DNA of 64,000 nt from Mesoflavibacter sp037029465 (GCF_037029465.1 NZ_JAYMEM010000009.1:1-64000), one strand, 5' to 3'. Shown: positions 17,024-26,470, numbered from the stretch's first letter. A program made the numbers and translations. Notes: generated from the sequence alone by a model not told the origin.

Positions 17024-17773
17024 CTAGTTTTTATTCACAATAGTACTACTTGCCTGCGCAGTACAAAACATTAATACATCTGCAAGGTTAACATGAGCTG
17101 GACGTGATACAGCAAAATAAATAACTTCGGCAACATCTTCTGCCTGTAAAGCTTTGTAACCAGTGTAAACGGTATCTGCTTTGGCGTCTCCTTTAAAACG
17201 CACTTTAGAAAATTCGGTTTCGACTAATCCAGGATTTATGGCTGTAACTTTAATCCCGAAAGGGTTAAGGTCAATACGCATACCTTCGGTAATGGCAACA
17301 ACTGCGTGTTTACTTCCGCAGTAAACATTTCCGTTGGGATATACTTCTTTTCCTGCAGAAGAACCAATGTTAATAATATGTCCGCTTTTACGCTTGGTCA
17401 TATTTGGGATTATGGCTTTGCTAACATAAAGTAAGCCTTTAACGTTAATGTCCATCATTTTATCCCAATCGTCCAAGCTTCCGTCTTGAATTGGATCTAA
17501 ACCATGTGCATTACCAGCATTGTTTATTAAGATATCTATGTTTTTAAATGCTTCTGGTAAAGAATTAATAGCATCAAAAACGGCAACTTTATCACTAACA
17601 TCAAAATTAAGTGTATGTACATTGGTTTGTTTTGATAAGGCTTTTTTTATAGTGTCTAAGCGCTCTTGGCGCCTTCCACAAAGTATAAGTTTGATGCCAT
17701 GTTTGGCAAATTCGTGTGCTGTTGCTCTTCCTATTCCGCTTGTTGCTCCTGTTATTAACGCAGTTTTAACCAT
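17024..17773 (-). CDS. Short-chain dehydrogenase/reductase, YdfG-like
   Basis: Classical SDR of 249 residues. TGATSGIGRATA (8-19) binds the dinucleotide, NNAG lies near residue 86, and a catalytic Ser precedes the YCGSK active-site Tyr-Lys pair (about 152-156). The closest well-known relatives are YdfG-type NADP-dependent 3-hydroxy acid (serine) dehydrogenases, judged from overall layout rather than alignment. It is the first gene of a minus-strand operon. Confidence 0.88.
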   Translation of the reverse strand: MVKTALITGATSGIGRATAHEFAKHGIKLILCGRRQERLDTIKKALSKQTNVHTLNFDVSDKVAVFDAINSLPEAFKNIDILINNAGNAHGLDPIQDGSLDDWDKMMDINVKGLLYVSKAIIPNMTKRKSGHIINIGSSAGKEVYPNGNVYCGSKHAVVAITEGMRIDLNPFGIKVTAINPGLVETEFSKVRFKGDAKADTVYTGYKALQAEDVAEVIYFAVSRPAHVNLADVLMFCTAQASSTIVNKN

Positions 17774-17848
17774 TATGCTAAATTAAAGTTAAAGAATAAT
17801 CCATGTTACAATTGATGGCGTAACACTTATAAATAAAAACCTCAAGAT

Positions 17849-18670
17849 ATGAAGACTTTAAAAATTTTTAAACTAATTTCAATTACTTTTTTATCAATTT
17901 TCTTAGCAAGTTGTAGTGACGACGATTCAGATTCGCCTGCAACAGAGCAAACATCACAAATTTCTATTAAAATGGTCGATGCACCAGGAGATTTTGAACA
18001 CGTTTATGTAGATGTGCAAGATGTTATGGTAAAAGTAAATGGAGATATTAACAGTGACGCTGGTTGGGTAAGCTTAGGAGCTGAAAATACGGGCGTAGTA
18101 GATTTGTTAGAATTAACAGGAGGCGTTAGCTTAGAATTGGCTGACAATTATGAAGTGCCATCAGGAACCTTAAATCAAATTAGATTGATTTTAGGCGAAA
18201 ACAATACTGTTGTTATGGATGGTACAACCTATGATTTAAACACGCCAAGTGCACAACAATCGGGATTAAAAATTAATGTAAATACAACTTTAGAGCCTAA
18301 TTATAATTACACATTTGTTTTAGATTTTGACGCAAATCAATCTATTGTATTTGCACCAGATGTAAGCAATATTAATTTAACACCTGTAATTAATGCAAGT
18401 ATTGAAGCTGAAACTGGAGTAATTTCTGGTTTAGTAACAGATTTTGAAACTTTAGGTTCTCAAGTAATGATTGAAGCTACTAACGGTGTAGATACTTTTA
18501 CAACCTACGCTAACGAAACAGGTAATTTTGTACTTGCAGCATTACCAGAAGGTAATTATACTGTAACACTTTCAGTAGAAACTTCTTTAGGATTAGCTGA
18601 TATAGTATTTACAGACGTAAGTGTAGAAGCAGGACAAACAGTAACTTTAGATTCAATTTTATTTGAATAA
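17849..18670 (+). CDS. DUF4382 lipoprotein with carboxypeptidase-like repeat domain
   Basis: Lipoprotein of 273 residues with lipobox LASC (Cys22) followed by an Asp-rich SDDDSDS linker. Residues about 37-180 match the DUF4382 pattern (ISIKMVDAPGDFEHVYVDVQ, then GGVSLELADNYEVPSGTLNQ). Residues about 195-273 form a beta-sandwich like carboxypeptidase regulatory domains (FVLAALPEGNYTVTL). It is probably displayed on the outer membrane; function unknown. Its stop codon abuts the stop of the convergent aldo/keto reductase gene. Confidence 0.85.
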   Translation: MKTLKIFKLISITFLSIFLASCSDDDSDSPATEQTSQISIKMVDAPGDFEHVYVDVQDVMVKVNGDINSDAGWVSLGAENTGVVDLLELTGGVSLELADNYEVPSGTLNQIRLILGENNTVVMDGTTYDLNTPSAQQSGLKINVNTTLEPNYNYTFVLDFDANQSIVFAPDVSNINLTPVINASIEAETGVISGLVTDFETLGSQVMIEATNGVDTFTTYANETGNFVLAALPEGNYTVTLSVETSLGLADIVFTDVSVEAGQTVTLDSILFE

Positions 18671-19537
18671 TTAAGGCACTTTATGACCTTGACAAGCCAC
18701 TAAAATTAAGAACCAATCTTCCAGTTCTAAATCAATTTTAGTAGCAGCATAAGCATCCTTTAAACGTTGTTTTGTTGTAGTGCCAACTACAGGAATAATG
18801 TATGAAGGATGTTTTAGTATCCAAGCTAATAATAATTGATCTTCAGTAGCATTATATTTATCTAATAACGCACCTAATTGCTTGTGTATACGTCTTGTCT
18901 GTTCAGTATCTTCTTTAAAAACATAACCTAATGGTGACCAAGACATTGGTTGTACATTGTTTAGCATCATGTGGTCTAAAGTACCATCATGCATTGCGGT
19001 ATGTTGTGTTAAAGAAAACTCTATTTGGTTAGCCTTTACACCAACATATTTATTTATTAAATCAGTCTGACTAGGTGTAAAATTAGAAACACCAAACGAT
19101 TTAATTTTTCCTTCTTTTTTTAATGTTGAAATCGCTTCGGCAATAACCTCAGGTTGCATTAATGGACTTGGTCTATGCAATAGTAACAGGTCTAAATAGT
19201 CTGTTTTTAGATTTTTTAAACTGTTTTCGGCGGACCAAATGATATAGTCTTTATTATAGTTGTAATGTTTTACTTTTAGGTTTGGACGTGCATTTCCTAA
19301 ATATTCAATACCACATTTGCTAATTAACTGTATTTGGTTTCGGTCAATACCACTTTCCGCGAAAGCGTTACCAAAATCAGCTTCCGTACTATAATCGCCA
19401 TAAATATCTGCATGATCAAAAGTATGTATGTTATGCTCTAAACAATACTGCATTAAGTCTATCATTTGCGATTTAGAGAGTTGTTTTCCCCATTGTCCCC
19501 AAGTCATGGTTCCAGCTATAACTTTAGAAAAATTCAT
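18671..19537 (-). CDS. Aldo/keto reductase, YdhF-like
   Basis: NADPH-dependent oxidoreductase of 288 residues with an (alpha/beta)8 barrel. DHADIYGDY holds the catalytic Asp and Tyr (about residues 41-49), ISKCG carries the Lys, and LLLHRPSPL the His. GVSNFTPSQ and the C-terminal GTTKQRLKDA helix bind NADPH. Substrate not predictable. A piece of the dispersed 16-mer repeat (19355-19367) lies in frame inside this gene and encodes the NAFAESG stretch. Confidence 0.88.
   Translation of the reverse strand: MNFSKVIAGTMTWGQWGKQLSKSQMIDLMQYCLEHNIHTFDHADIYGDYSTEADFGNAFAESGIDRNQIQLISKCGIEYLGNARPNLKVKHYNYNKDYIIWSAENSLKNLKTDYLDLLLLHRPSPLMQPEVIAEAISTLKKEGKIKSFGVSNFTPSQTDLINKYVGVKANQIEFSLTQHTAMHDGTLDHMMLNNVQPMSWSPLGYVFKEDTEQTRRIHKQLGALLDKYNATEDQLLLAWILKHPSYIIPVVGTTTKQRLKDAYAATKIDLELEDWFLILVACQGHKVP
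19355..19367. repeat. Dispersed repeat fragment inside a coding region
   Basis: TTCCGCGAAAGCG, identical to 13 of the 16 bases of the copies at 13382 and 24382, within the aldo/keto reductase gene. Confidence 0.5.
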
Positions 19538-19707
19538 GCTATTTAATTTGAGTTTTTATATTTGTGTCAATAATGTAAAAATACTCTTAAAAGTCTTGTG
19601 AATTAAGAACTTTTAACCAATTATTAACATCGGTAATTGAAAAAAAATTACAATTTGCAGAGCTTGAATTATATTTATGGTTCAATTTCCTAAAAACTAA
19701 ATTAATA

Positions 19708-20709
19708 ATGGAAGATACTAGTACGGTAGACATTGCGGCTATTAACGCAAAAATTGAAAAGGAAAGTGCATTTGTAGATTTACTTATGCTAGAAATGAAT
19801 AAAGTAATTGTTGGACAAAAACACATGGTCGAGCGATTACTAATTGGATTATTAGGACAAGGACATATTCTTTTAGAAGGTGTGCCAGGTCTAGCAAAAA
19901 CTTTAGCGATTAACACTTTATCGCAAGCTATTGATGCCAGTTTTAGTAGGATACAATTTACGCCAGATTTATTACCAGCAGATGTTGTTGGTACATTAAT
20001 CTATAACATTAAAGAAAACGATTTTTCGATAAAAAAAGGTCCAATTTTTGCCAATTTTGTTTTGGCAGACGAGATTAACCGTGCACCAGCCAAAGTACAA
20101 TCAGCTTTACTAGAAGCGATGCAAGAAAAGCAAGTAACTATTGGTGACGAGACCTTTAAATTAGATAAGCCATTTTTAGTAATGGCAACTCAAAACCCAG
20201 TAGAACAAGAAGGAACATATCCATTGCCAGAAGCACAAGTAGACCGTTTTATGCTAAAAACGGTGATTGATTATCCAAAACAAGCCGAAGAGCAATTAAT
20301 TATGCGTGCTAATCTAAAAGGCGCTTGGGATAAAGTTAACCCTGTAGTCACTACAGATCAAATTATAAAAGCACAACAAGCGGTAAGAGAAGTGTACATG
20401 GATGAAAAGATTGAAAAATACATCTTAGATATCATCTTCGCAACACGTTACCCAGAACAATATAGACTAGACGATTTAAAACCATTAATCTCTTTTGGTG
20501 CGTCGCCACGTGGTAGTATTAACTTAGCTACTGCAGCAAAATGTTACGCATTTATTAAGCGTCGTGGTTATGTAATTCCAGAAGATGTCCGTGCTGTTGT
20601 ACAAGATGTATTACGTCACCGTATCGGAATTACTTACGAAGCTGAAGCGGAAAATGTAACAGCAGAAGACATCGTAAACAAGATTGTAAACGAAATTGAA
20701 GTACCATAA
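19708..20709 (+). CDS. MoxR-family AAA+ ATPase of the Bat operon
   Basis: AAA+ ATPase of 333 residues. It has a Walker A variant GVPGLAKT (about 57-64), Walker B with ADEINRAPAK, the ATQNPVEQEGTYPLPEAQVD sensor region, and the C-terminal lid domain (AAA_lid_2). MoxR proteins act as chaperones or assembly factors for the VWA-domain partners encoded beside them. Here it opens an eight-gene Bat operon, which is linked in Bacteroides to aerotolerance and in other bacteria to stress tolerance. The start used gives MEDTSTVD; no clear promoter motif was found upstream. Confidence 0.93.
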   Translation: MEDTSTVDIAAINAKIEKESAFVDLLMLEMNKVIVGQKHMVERLLIGLLGQGHILLEGVPGLAKTLAINTLSQAIDASFSRIQFTPDLLPADVVGTLIYNIKENDFSIKKGPIFANFVLADEINRAPAKVQSALLEAMQEKQVTIGDETFKLDKPFLVMATQNPVEQEGTYPLPEAQVDRFMLKTVIDYPKQAEEQLIMRANLKGAWDKVNPVVTTDQIIKAQQAVREVYMDEKIEKYILDIIFATRYPEQYRLDDLKPLISFGASPRGSINLATAAKCYAFIKRRGYVIPEDVRAVVQDVLRHRIGITYEAEAENVTAEDIVNKIVNEIEVP

Positions 20710-20710
20710 A

Positions 20711-20800
20711 TAGTTGGCAGTAATCAGTGTTAAGTAAGCAGTGCTTACTAGAACGCTGAATTATTTTGACTGCTTACTGAAGACTGCACACTGCATACTT
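20711..20800. repeat. Intergenic hairpin repeat between moxR and DUF58 gene
   Basis: Dense in AGT/ACT units. AGTAAGCAGT (20733-20742) and ACTGCTTACT (20769-20778) are perfect 10-bp complementary arms, with further weaker pairing outside them (GCAGT / ACTGC). It occupies nearly the whole gap inside the operon. A related but different hairpin lies at 24409-24451. Confidence 0.7.
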
Positions 20801-20806
20801 AAAACT

Positions 20807-21673
20807 ATGGATACTAAAGAAATACTTAAAAAAGTTCGAAAAATAGAGATTAAGACACGTCGTTTGTCTGATCATATTTTTGGAGGCGAATACCATTCGA
20901 CTTTCAAAGGTCGTGGTATGACTTTTTCTGAAGTACGCCAATACCAATTTGGTGATGATGTAAGGAACATCGATTGGAATGTTACCGCACGTTATAATGA
21001 GCCTTACGTAAAAGTTTTTGAAGAAGAACGCGAGCTAACCATGATGCTTATGGTAGACGTTTCTGGATCTGAATTTTTTGGAACAGAACAACAATTTAAA
21101 AACGAAATTATTACCGAAATCGCTGCTACTTTAGCCTTTTCGGCAACTCAAAATAACGATAAAATAGGTCTGATTTTATTTTCAGATGACATCGAACTTT
21201 ACATTCCGCCAAAAAAAGGACGATCTCATGTATTGCGTATCATACGCGAGTTAATCGAGTTTCAACCTAAAAGTAAACAAACAAATATTTCCGAAGCTTT
21301 AAAGTTTTTACGCAACGTCATGAAAAAGAAAGCAATTGTTTTTATGATGAGCGATTTTATAGCAGAAGATTATAAGCAAACACTAAAAATTGCAGCTGGA
21401 AAACACGATATAACAGGGATTAGAATTTACGATAAACACGAAGAAAACATCCCAAATTTAGGTATGGTAAATATGCAAGATGAAGAGTCTGGCGAGTTAA
21501 TGTTAGTCAACACAAGCTCTAAACAAGTAAGACAAGAATATTCAAATTTTTATGCTGAAAAAGTTAATTACTTTAAAGACAGCTTTGCAAAATCTGGAGC
21601 AGGTAGTTTGTCTTGCAGAACCGATGAGAGTTATGTTAAAAAACTATTAGGTTATTTTAAAACAAGAGGATAA
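20807..21673 (+). CDS. DUF58 domain protein of the Bat operon
   Basis: Cytoplasmic protein of 288 residues. The ATG at 20807 gives MDTKEILKKVRKIEIKTRRL, the usual start of this family; an upstream in-frame ATG at 20741 would translate repeat sequence and is rejected. The N-terminal part holds the DUF58 signature (FSEVRQYQFGDDVRNIDWN), followed by a VWA-like fold with MMLMVDVSGSEFFGT, a MIDAS-type metal site. It works with the MoxR ATPase; the molecular task is unknown. Confidence 0.92.
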   Translation: MDTKEILKKVRKIEIKTRRLSDHIFGGEYHSTFKGRGMTFSEVRQYQFGDDVRNIDWNVTARYNEPYVKVFEEERELTMMLMVDVSGSEFFGTEQQFKNEIITEIAATLAFSATQNNDKIGLILFSDDIELYIPPKKGRSHVLRIIRELIEFQPKSKQTNISEALKFLRNVMKKKAIVFMMSDFIAEDYKQTLKIAAGKHDITGIRIYDKHEENIPNLGMVNMQDEESGELMLVNTSSKQVRQEYSNFYAEKVNYFKDSFAKSGAGSLSCRTDESYVKKLLGYFKTRG

Positions 21674-21709
21674 ATTATCAGGTTTAGCGCAGTCAAAACC
21701 TAATTTAAT

Positions 21710-23371
21710 ATGAAAAAACAGTATTATAAATATAACAAAGTAAACAGATTAGGCATTTCGTTTTTAGTCTTTTTTCTATTCTCGTTTTTCTCATTTGCGC
21801 AAGTCACATCATCAATAGATTCAACTTCTATAAAAATTGGTGAGCAAATTACCTATAAAATTGAAGTCGAAACCGATACGGTAAACGCAGTTATTTTTCC
21901 TGAAGGGCAAACATTTATGCCTTTAGAAATGATAGAATCCTATCAGCCAGACACTACAAAATACGATGCTAAATATAAACTGATTAAAAAGTATGGTTTA
22001 ACTCAGTTTGATTCTGGTAAATATGTGATCCCAAAGCAAAAAATAATTATTGCAGGTAAGACGTTTGCAACAGATAGCATGTTAATTGAGGTTAATGATA
22101 TAGTTGTAGATACAACAAAGCAAAAGCTATACGATATTAAGCCTATGATAGGTGTAAAAAAACCATCTAGCAATTGGTGGTTGTGGTTGCTTTTAATTAT
22201 TGCTATTGCAACAATAATAGGTTTTTTAGTGTATTGGTTTGTATGGCGAAAAAAACCATTAACCGAAGAAGAAAAAATAGCACAATTACCACCTTACGAT
22301 CGTGCAAAATTAGCTTTAAAGCAATTAGACGAAACTAAATATTTAGAACGTGCAGAAATCAAAGAGTACTATTCTGAGCTAACCTTTATCATCAGAAAAT
22401 ATTTAGATGAAAAAGTCTACGATAAAGCTTTAGAAAGTACAACAGATCAATTGATAGACCGTCTTAATTTATTACAAGAAGGCAATCAAATAGAGCTAAG
22501 CAAAGATGATATTAAAAACATCGAAGCCATTTTAAAACGTGCCGATTTAGTGAAATTTGCAAAATCTGCTCCAGATATCGAGTTAGCCAAATTAGATAGA
22601 CAAACCGTAGATACAGAAATAGATCAAGTAAAAGAAGCTTTACCAGAACCAAGCGAAGAAGATTTGCGTAAAAACGAAGAATACTTAAAGCTAAGAGCTA
22701 AAAAAGAAAAGCAAGAAAAAATCTGGATCACAGCTGCAATTGCATTTGTGTTTTTAATAGGAACCGTTGGTGTTTTTAGTTATAAATACGGTATTAATTA
22801 CGTTATAGATACGGTAACAGGAAAAGACACTAAACAATTATTAGAAGGCAATTGGGTAACCAGTGACTATGGTTTTCCGCCAATGACTATTTCTACTCCA
22901 GAAGTTTTAAAAAGAGAAGATGTTAAGGTAGAGCAAAGTATAGCCCAACCAATCACAAAAACAGCATTTAGTTACGCATTAGAAAAACAGTTTTACATCA
23001 CGGTTTCAACCACAACAATAGAGGTTAATCCACAAGCAGAAAACAAACCTTCGGCAGAACAAAACATTCAAAAAGCAATAGAAGATAATTTTAGAGCACT
23101 AGAATCTAATGGAGCTAGAAATATTTTACCTGTTAACGATAAGTTCGTAACACCTAACGGAGCAGAAGGCTTAAAAACATCAGGAACATTAGAGTTTCCT
23201 GTAGATGAAGCTAAAGAAAAATACGTGTCAGGTCAGTTTGAATTATTAAGTTTTGCTAGCGAAAACGTGATGCAACAAGTTATGATATATTATCTAAAAG
23301 ACGATGTCTATTTAGATCAAGTTGTAGAGCGTGTTTTAGCTTCAGTAGAATTAAAACCTAAAGAAGAATAA
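21710..23371 (+). CDS. Two-pass membrane protein of the Bat operon (BatD-like N-terminus)
   Basis: Protein of 553 residues. A signal peptide (about 1-30, ending FAQ) is followed by an extracytoplasmic beta-domain reminiscent of BatD (IDSTSIKIGEQITYKIEVE). A first membrane helix (about 156-178) comes next, then a cytoplasmic helical region (about 185-330) resembling the C-terminal part of DUF4381/BatD proteins. A second membrane helix (about 340-360) and a C-terminal extracytoplasmic domain of about 190 residues complete it. The last domain is not one I recognise. It sits between DUF58 and BatA, and its stop overlaps the batA start (TAATG). Confidence 0.8.
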   Translation: MKKQYYKYNKVNRLGISFLVFFLFSFFSFAQVTSSIDSTSIKIGEQITYKIEVETDTVNAVIFPEGQTFMPLEMIESYQPDTTKYDAKYKLIKKYGLTQFDSGKYVIPKQKIIIAGKTFATDSMLIEVNDIVVDTTKQKLYDIKPMIGVKKPSSNWWLWLLLIIAIATIIGFLVYWFVWRKKPLTEEEKIAQLPPYDRAKLALKQLDETKYLERAEIKEYYSELTFIIRKYLDEKVYDKALESTTDQLIDRLNLLQEGNQIELSKDDIKNIEAILKRADLVKFAKSAPDIELAKLDRQTVDTEIDQVKEALPEPSEEDLRKNEEYLKLRAKKEKQEKIWITAAIAFVFLIGTVGVFSYKYGINYVIDTVTGKDTKQLLEGNWVTSDYGFPPMTISTPEVLKREDVKVEQSIAQPITKTAFSYALEKQFYITVSTTTIEVNPQAENKPSAEQNIQKAIEDNFRALESNGARNILPVNDKFVTPNGAEGLKTSGTLEFPVDEAKEKYVSGQFELLSFASENVMQQVMIYYLKDDVYLDQVVERVLASVELKPKEE

Positions 23372-24375
23372 TGTTAGAAGGAATCACTTTTGAAAATAAA
23401 ATATTTTTCTGGTTGCTGTTAGCATTACCACTGGCTATACTTTGGTATGTATTAAAACATAAACATCAAACAGCCGAACTTAAAATTTCAAGTTTAAAAG
23501 GGTTTAAAGCCAAGCAATCTTGGTTACCAAAACTAAAACATGCATTATTCGCATTACGATTAATTGCATTAGCTCTATTAATTACTGCGTTAGCACGACC
23601 ACGAACTTCAGAAACCAAAAGCAAAACAAAAACCACAAGAGGTATTGATATTGTTATGGCAATAGACGTATCTGCAAGTATGTTGGCCAAAGATTTGCGC
23701 CCAAATCGTTTAGAGGCTTTAAAAGATGTCGCTTCAGAATTTATTAAAGGCAGACCAAACGACCGTATTGGATTGGTTGAATATGCTGGAGAAAGCTACA
23801 CAAAAACACCAATTACAAGTGACAAAGCTATTGTTTTACGCAGTTTAGACGATATTAAATATAATACTATTATAGAAGGCGGTACAGCAATTGGTATGGG
23901 ATTAGCTACTTCGGTTAACCGATTAAAAGATAGTAAAGCCAAAAGCAAAGTCATCATTCTATTAACCGATGGAGTCAATAATTCTGGAGCAATAAACCCA
24001 ACTATTGCAAGCGAGTTAGCTGTAGAATTTGGCATTAAAGTTTACACTATTGGTTTAGGTACAAACGGTATGGCATTATCGCCTGTCGCAATTTTACCAA
24101 ACGGAAGATTTCAGTACGATCGTGTACAAGTAGAAATAGATGAAGAATTGCTAAAAAGCATTGCAACTGCAACTGGCGGAAAGTATTTTAGAGCAACCAA
24201 CAACCAAAAGTTAGCCCAGATTTACGATGAAATTAATAAACTAGAAAAAACAGAAATAGACGAGATAAAATTTACAACCTATCAAGAGCATTTTAGACCA
24301 TTTGTTATTGCAGCAATGGTGTTGTTGTTGCTAGAATATGTTATGAGAATTACTGTCTTTAGAAGTTTTGTTTAA
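23371..24375 (+). CDS. batA: BatA, VWA-domain membrane protein
   Basis: Protein of 334 residues. Two N-terminal membrane helices (about 10-27 and 60-78) precede a von Willebrand factor A domain with the metal-binding MIDAS motif DVSASM (about residue 98) and downstream TDG, and a C-terminal membrane helix (about 308-325). The ATG overlaps the previous stop by one base, which suggests translational coupling. BatA and BatB are paralogues in tandem and are thought to form a membrane complex with BatC-E. Confidence 0.93.
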   Translation: MLEGITFENKIFFWLLLALPLAILWYVLKHKHQTAELKISSLKGFKAKQSWLPKLKHALFALRLIALALLITALARPRTSETKSKTKTTRGIDIVMAIDVSASMLAKDLRPNRLEALKDVASEFIKGRPNDRIGLVEYAGESYTKTPITSDKAIVLRSLDDIKYNTIIEGGTAIGMGLATSVNRLKDSKAKSKVIILLTDGVNNSGAINPTIASELAVEFGIKVYTIGLGTNGMALSPVAILPNGRFQYDRVQVEIDEELLKSIATATGGKYFRATNNQKLAQIYDEINKLEKTEIDEIKFTTYQEHFRPFVIAAMVLLLLEYVMRITVFRSFV

Positions 24376-24381
24376 CAAAAA

Positions 24382-24397
24382 TTCCGCGAAAGCGAAA
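24382..24397. repeat. 16-bp dispersed repeat, copy 2
   Basis: TTCCGCGAAAGCGAAA seven bases after the batA stop; the exact reverse complement of copy 1 at 13382-13397. Confidence 0.75.
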
Positions 24398-24408
24398 AAA
24401 TAAAAATA

Positions 24409-24451
24409 AAGTCTGAGTAAGTACTTATTACTATTTACTCACTACTTAATA
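24409..24451. repeat. Intergenic hairpin repeat between batA and batB
   Basis: AT-rich element made of AGTA/TACT-like units, with imperfect arms (AAGT..GAGTAA and TTACTCACTACTT) that can pair. It resembles the hairpin at 20711-20800 in style and in its position inside the operon. Confidence 0.6.
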
Positions 24452-24460
24452 CTAAAAAAT

Positions 24461-25498
24461 ATGTTTCAACTAGAAGAAAAAATATGGTTTTGGACACTAC
24501 TTATCATTCCGGTGATAGTCGTTTTCTTTTTGTTGCTACTACTTTGGAAAAAACAAACACAAAAAAAGTTTGCAGATAAAGCACTTTTAAAGCGATTAAG
24601 TCCAAATCAATCGGTATTTAAATCGGTACTTAAAATAATTGTGTTAAGCTTAGCATTTGCAAGTTTAGCAATTGCGTTAGTCAACCCAAAAATAGGCACA
24701 AAGTTAGAAACTGTAAAGCGCGAAGGTGTAGATATTGTCTTTGCGATTGACGTGTCAAAAAGTATGTTGGCAGAAGATATTAAACCTAACCGATTAGAAA
24801 AATCAAAGCAATTAGTATCTCAAATCATCAATAATTTAGGTAGCGATCGTGTAGGTATTATCGCTTACGCAGGAAAAGCGTTTCCGCAGTTGCCTATTAC
24901 TACAGATTATTCGGCAGCAAAACTGTTCTTACAAAACATGAATACAGACATGCTGTCTTCACAAGGAACAGCTATTAATGAAGCAATTTTACTCGCAAAA
25001 ACGTATTATGACGATGATGAGCAGACCAACCGAGTGTTAGTTATTATTTCTGATGGAGAAGACCATAGCGAAGCAGCAGTACAAGTTGCAGAACAAGCTA
25101 GCCAAGAAGGTATAAAAATCTTTACCATTGGTGTTGGAGAGGCTAAAGGTGGACCAATTCCTTTAAAGCGCAACGGTATTGTTACTGGTTATAAAAAAGA
25201 TAGTCAAGGTGAAACGGTAATTACTCGTTTAGATGAAACCACGTTAAAAAATATTGCAGCACAAGCCAACGGACAATACATACAAGGAAGAACAACAGAT
25301 AAGGTGGTAAACCAAATGAAAGACATTTTAAACAAAATGGACAAAACTGAATTTGAAGCCAAACAAATTGCCGATTTTAAAGACCAATTTCAATGGTTTT
25401 TAGGCTTAGCAATTTTGCTGTTTTTTATAGATATTTTCCTTTTAGAACGTAAAACAGCTTGGCTAAAAAAATTAAATCTTTTTAATGAGAATTTATAA
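24461..25498 (+). CDS. batB: BatB, VWA-domain membrane protein
   Basis: Protein of 345 residues and paralogue of BatA. It has two N-terminal membrane helices, a VWA domain with MIDAS DVSKSM and a later ISDGEDHSE (the TDG-equivalent acidic site), and a C-terminal membrane helix (about 311-330). It is separated from batA by 85 bases filled by a repeat and a hairpin. It is expected to act with BatA in the envelope complex of the operon. Confidence 0.93.
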   Translation: MFQLEEKIWFWTLLIIPVIVVFFLLLLLWKKQTQKKFADKALLKRLSPNQSVFKSVLKIIVLSLAFASLAIALVNPKIGTKLETVKREGVDIVFAIDVSKSMLAEDIKPNRLEKSKQLVSQIINNLGSDRVGIIAYAGKAFPQLPITTDYSAAKLFLQNMNTDMLSSQGTAINEAILLAKTYYDDDEQTNRVLVIISDGEDHSEAAVQVAEQASQEGIKIFTIGVGEAKGGPIPLKRNGIVTGYKKDSQGETVITRLDETTLKNIAAQANGQYIQGRTTDKVVNQMKDILNKMDKTEFEAKQIADFKDQFQWFLGLAILLFFIDIFLLERKTAWLKKLNLFNENL

Positions 25499-25574
25499 AA
25501 CCCTTAACAGCAACAATTAGAGGTCTTTAGTATATTTACCAGTTGTTTTTTGACAAAAGCAGATAGTATTTACA

Positions 25575-26423
25575 ATGAAAAAAACGTTAACCTACATATT
25601 ATTTTTCTTCACAATTGTGCTTGTGGCTCAAGACAAAAACGAAGAAAAAGCATTGCAAAAGCAAACTAACAAAGCATTATCTTATGTTGCAGAAGCTAAC
25701 GATTATGCTAAAAGTGACGATTTTGTAAATGCCGAAATGGAATACCGTAAAGCATTATCTACAAAACCAAGTCAGTCAGTTGGTGCTTATAATTTAGCCT
25801 ATCAATATTACCAAAAAGGAAGTTTAGACGAAGCATTATACCGTAATCAACAAGCAGCAAAAAACGCAACTGATAAAGTTGAAAAACACAGAGCATTTCA
25901 TAACATTGGTAACATTTTAATGAAAAAAGAAAAATGTAAAGAAGCGGTAGAAGCTTATAAAAACGCACTACGTAACAACCCAAAAGATGATGAGACGCGC
26001 TACAATTTAGGTTTAGCTAAAGACTGTGCAAAAAATCAACAAGACGACGAGCCTCAAGAAGACGATAAAGACGGAGAAAATAATCGTGATAAAGACGAAA
26101 ACCAAAACGAGGATCAAAAAGAAAATAACGAAAAACAACAAGAAGACCAAGATCAAAAAGACCAGAAAGATCAAGGCGATCAGGACAAAAAAGAAAGTGA
26201 TCAAGACCAAGATAAAGATGGTAAACCTGATGATAATAAAAACCAAGATCAAAAAGAAGGTGATCAAGATAATCAACAGCAACAACCACAACAAGGTCAA
26301 TTATCGCCACAGCAAATTAAAAACTTGCTAGAAGCCATGAATAATCAAGAACAAAAAGTTCAAGAAAAAATAAATGCACAAAAAGTAAAAGGTGCAAAAG
26401 TGCAAACTGATAAAGATTGGTAA
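25575..26423 (+). CDS. batC: BatC, TPR protein with long acidic/Gln-rich tail
   Basis: Protein of 282 residues with a signal peptide (1-19, ending VAQ) and three to four tetratricopeptide repeats (about 36-155; SVGAYNLAYQYYQKGSLDEA and DDETRYNLGLAKDC). A low-complexity tract of about 90 residues built from Asp, Glu, Lys, Gln and Asn follows (about 157-245), then a short helical end. TPRs are protein-protein scaffolds, and the protein would sit in the periplasm. The biased tail creates open frames on other strands that are not genes. Confidence 0.9.
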   Translation: MKKTLTYILFFFTIVLVAQDKNEEKALQKQTNKALSYVAEANDYAKSDDFVNAEMEYRKALSTKPSQSVGAYNLAYQYYQKGSLDEALYRNQQAAKNATDKVEKHRAFHNIGNILMKKEKCKEAVEAYKNALRNNPKDDETRYNLGLAKDCAKNQQDDEPQEDDKDGENNRDKDENQNEDQKENNEKQQEDQDQKDQKDQGDQDKKESDQDQDKDGKPDDNKNQDQKEGDQDNQQQQPQQGQLSPQQIKNLLEAMNNQEQKVQEKINAQKVKGAKVQTDKDW

Positions 26424-26470
26424 AAAATTATAAATTTGAAGCTTAACATTCAGAATTAAACGAATTAAAA

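Noticed and set aside
26013..26331. Three open frames on both strands inside batC
   Set aside because: They arise from the repetitive Asp/Lys/Gln codons of the BatC tail; their products are low-complexity Ile/Phe- or Lys-rich strings.
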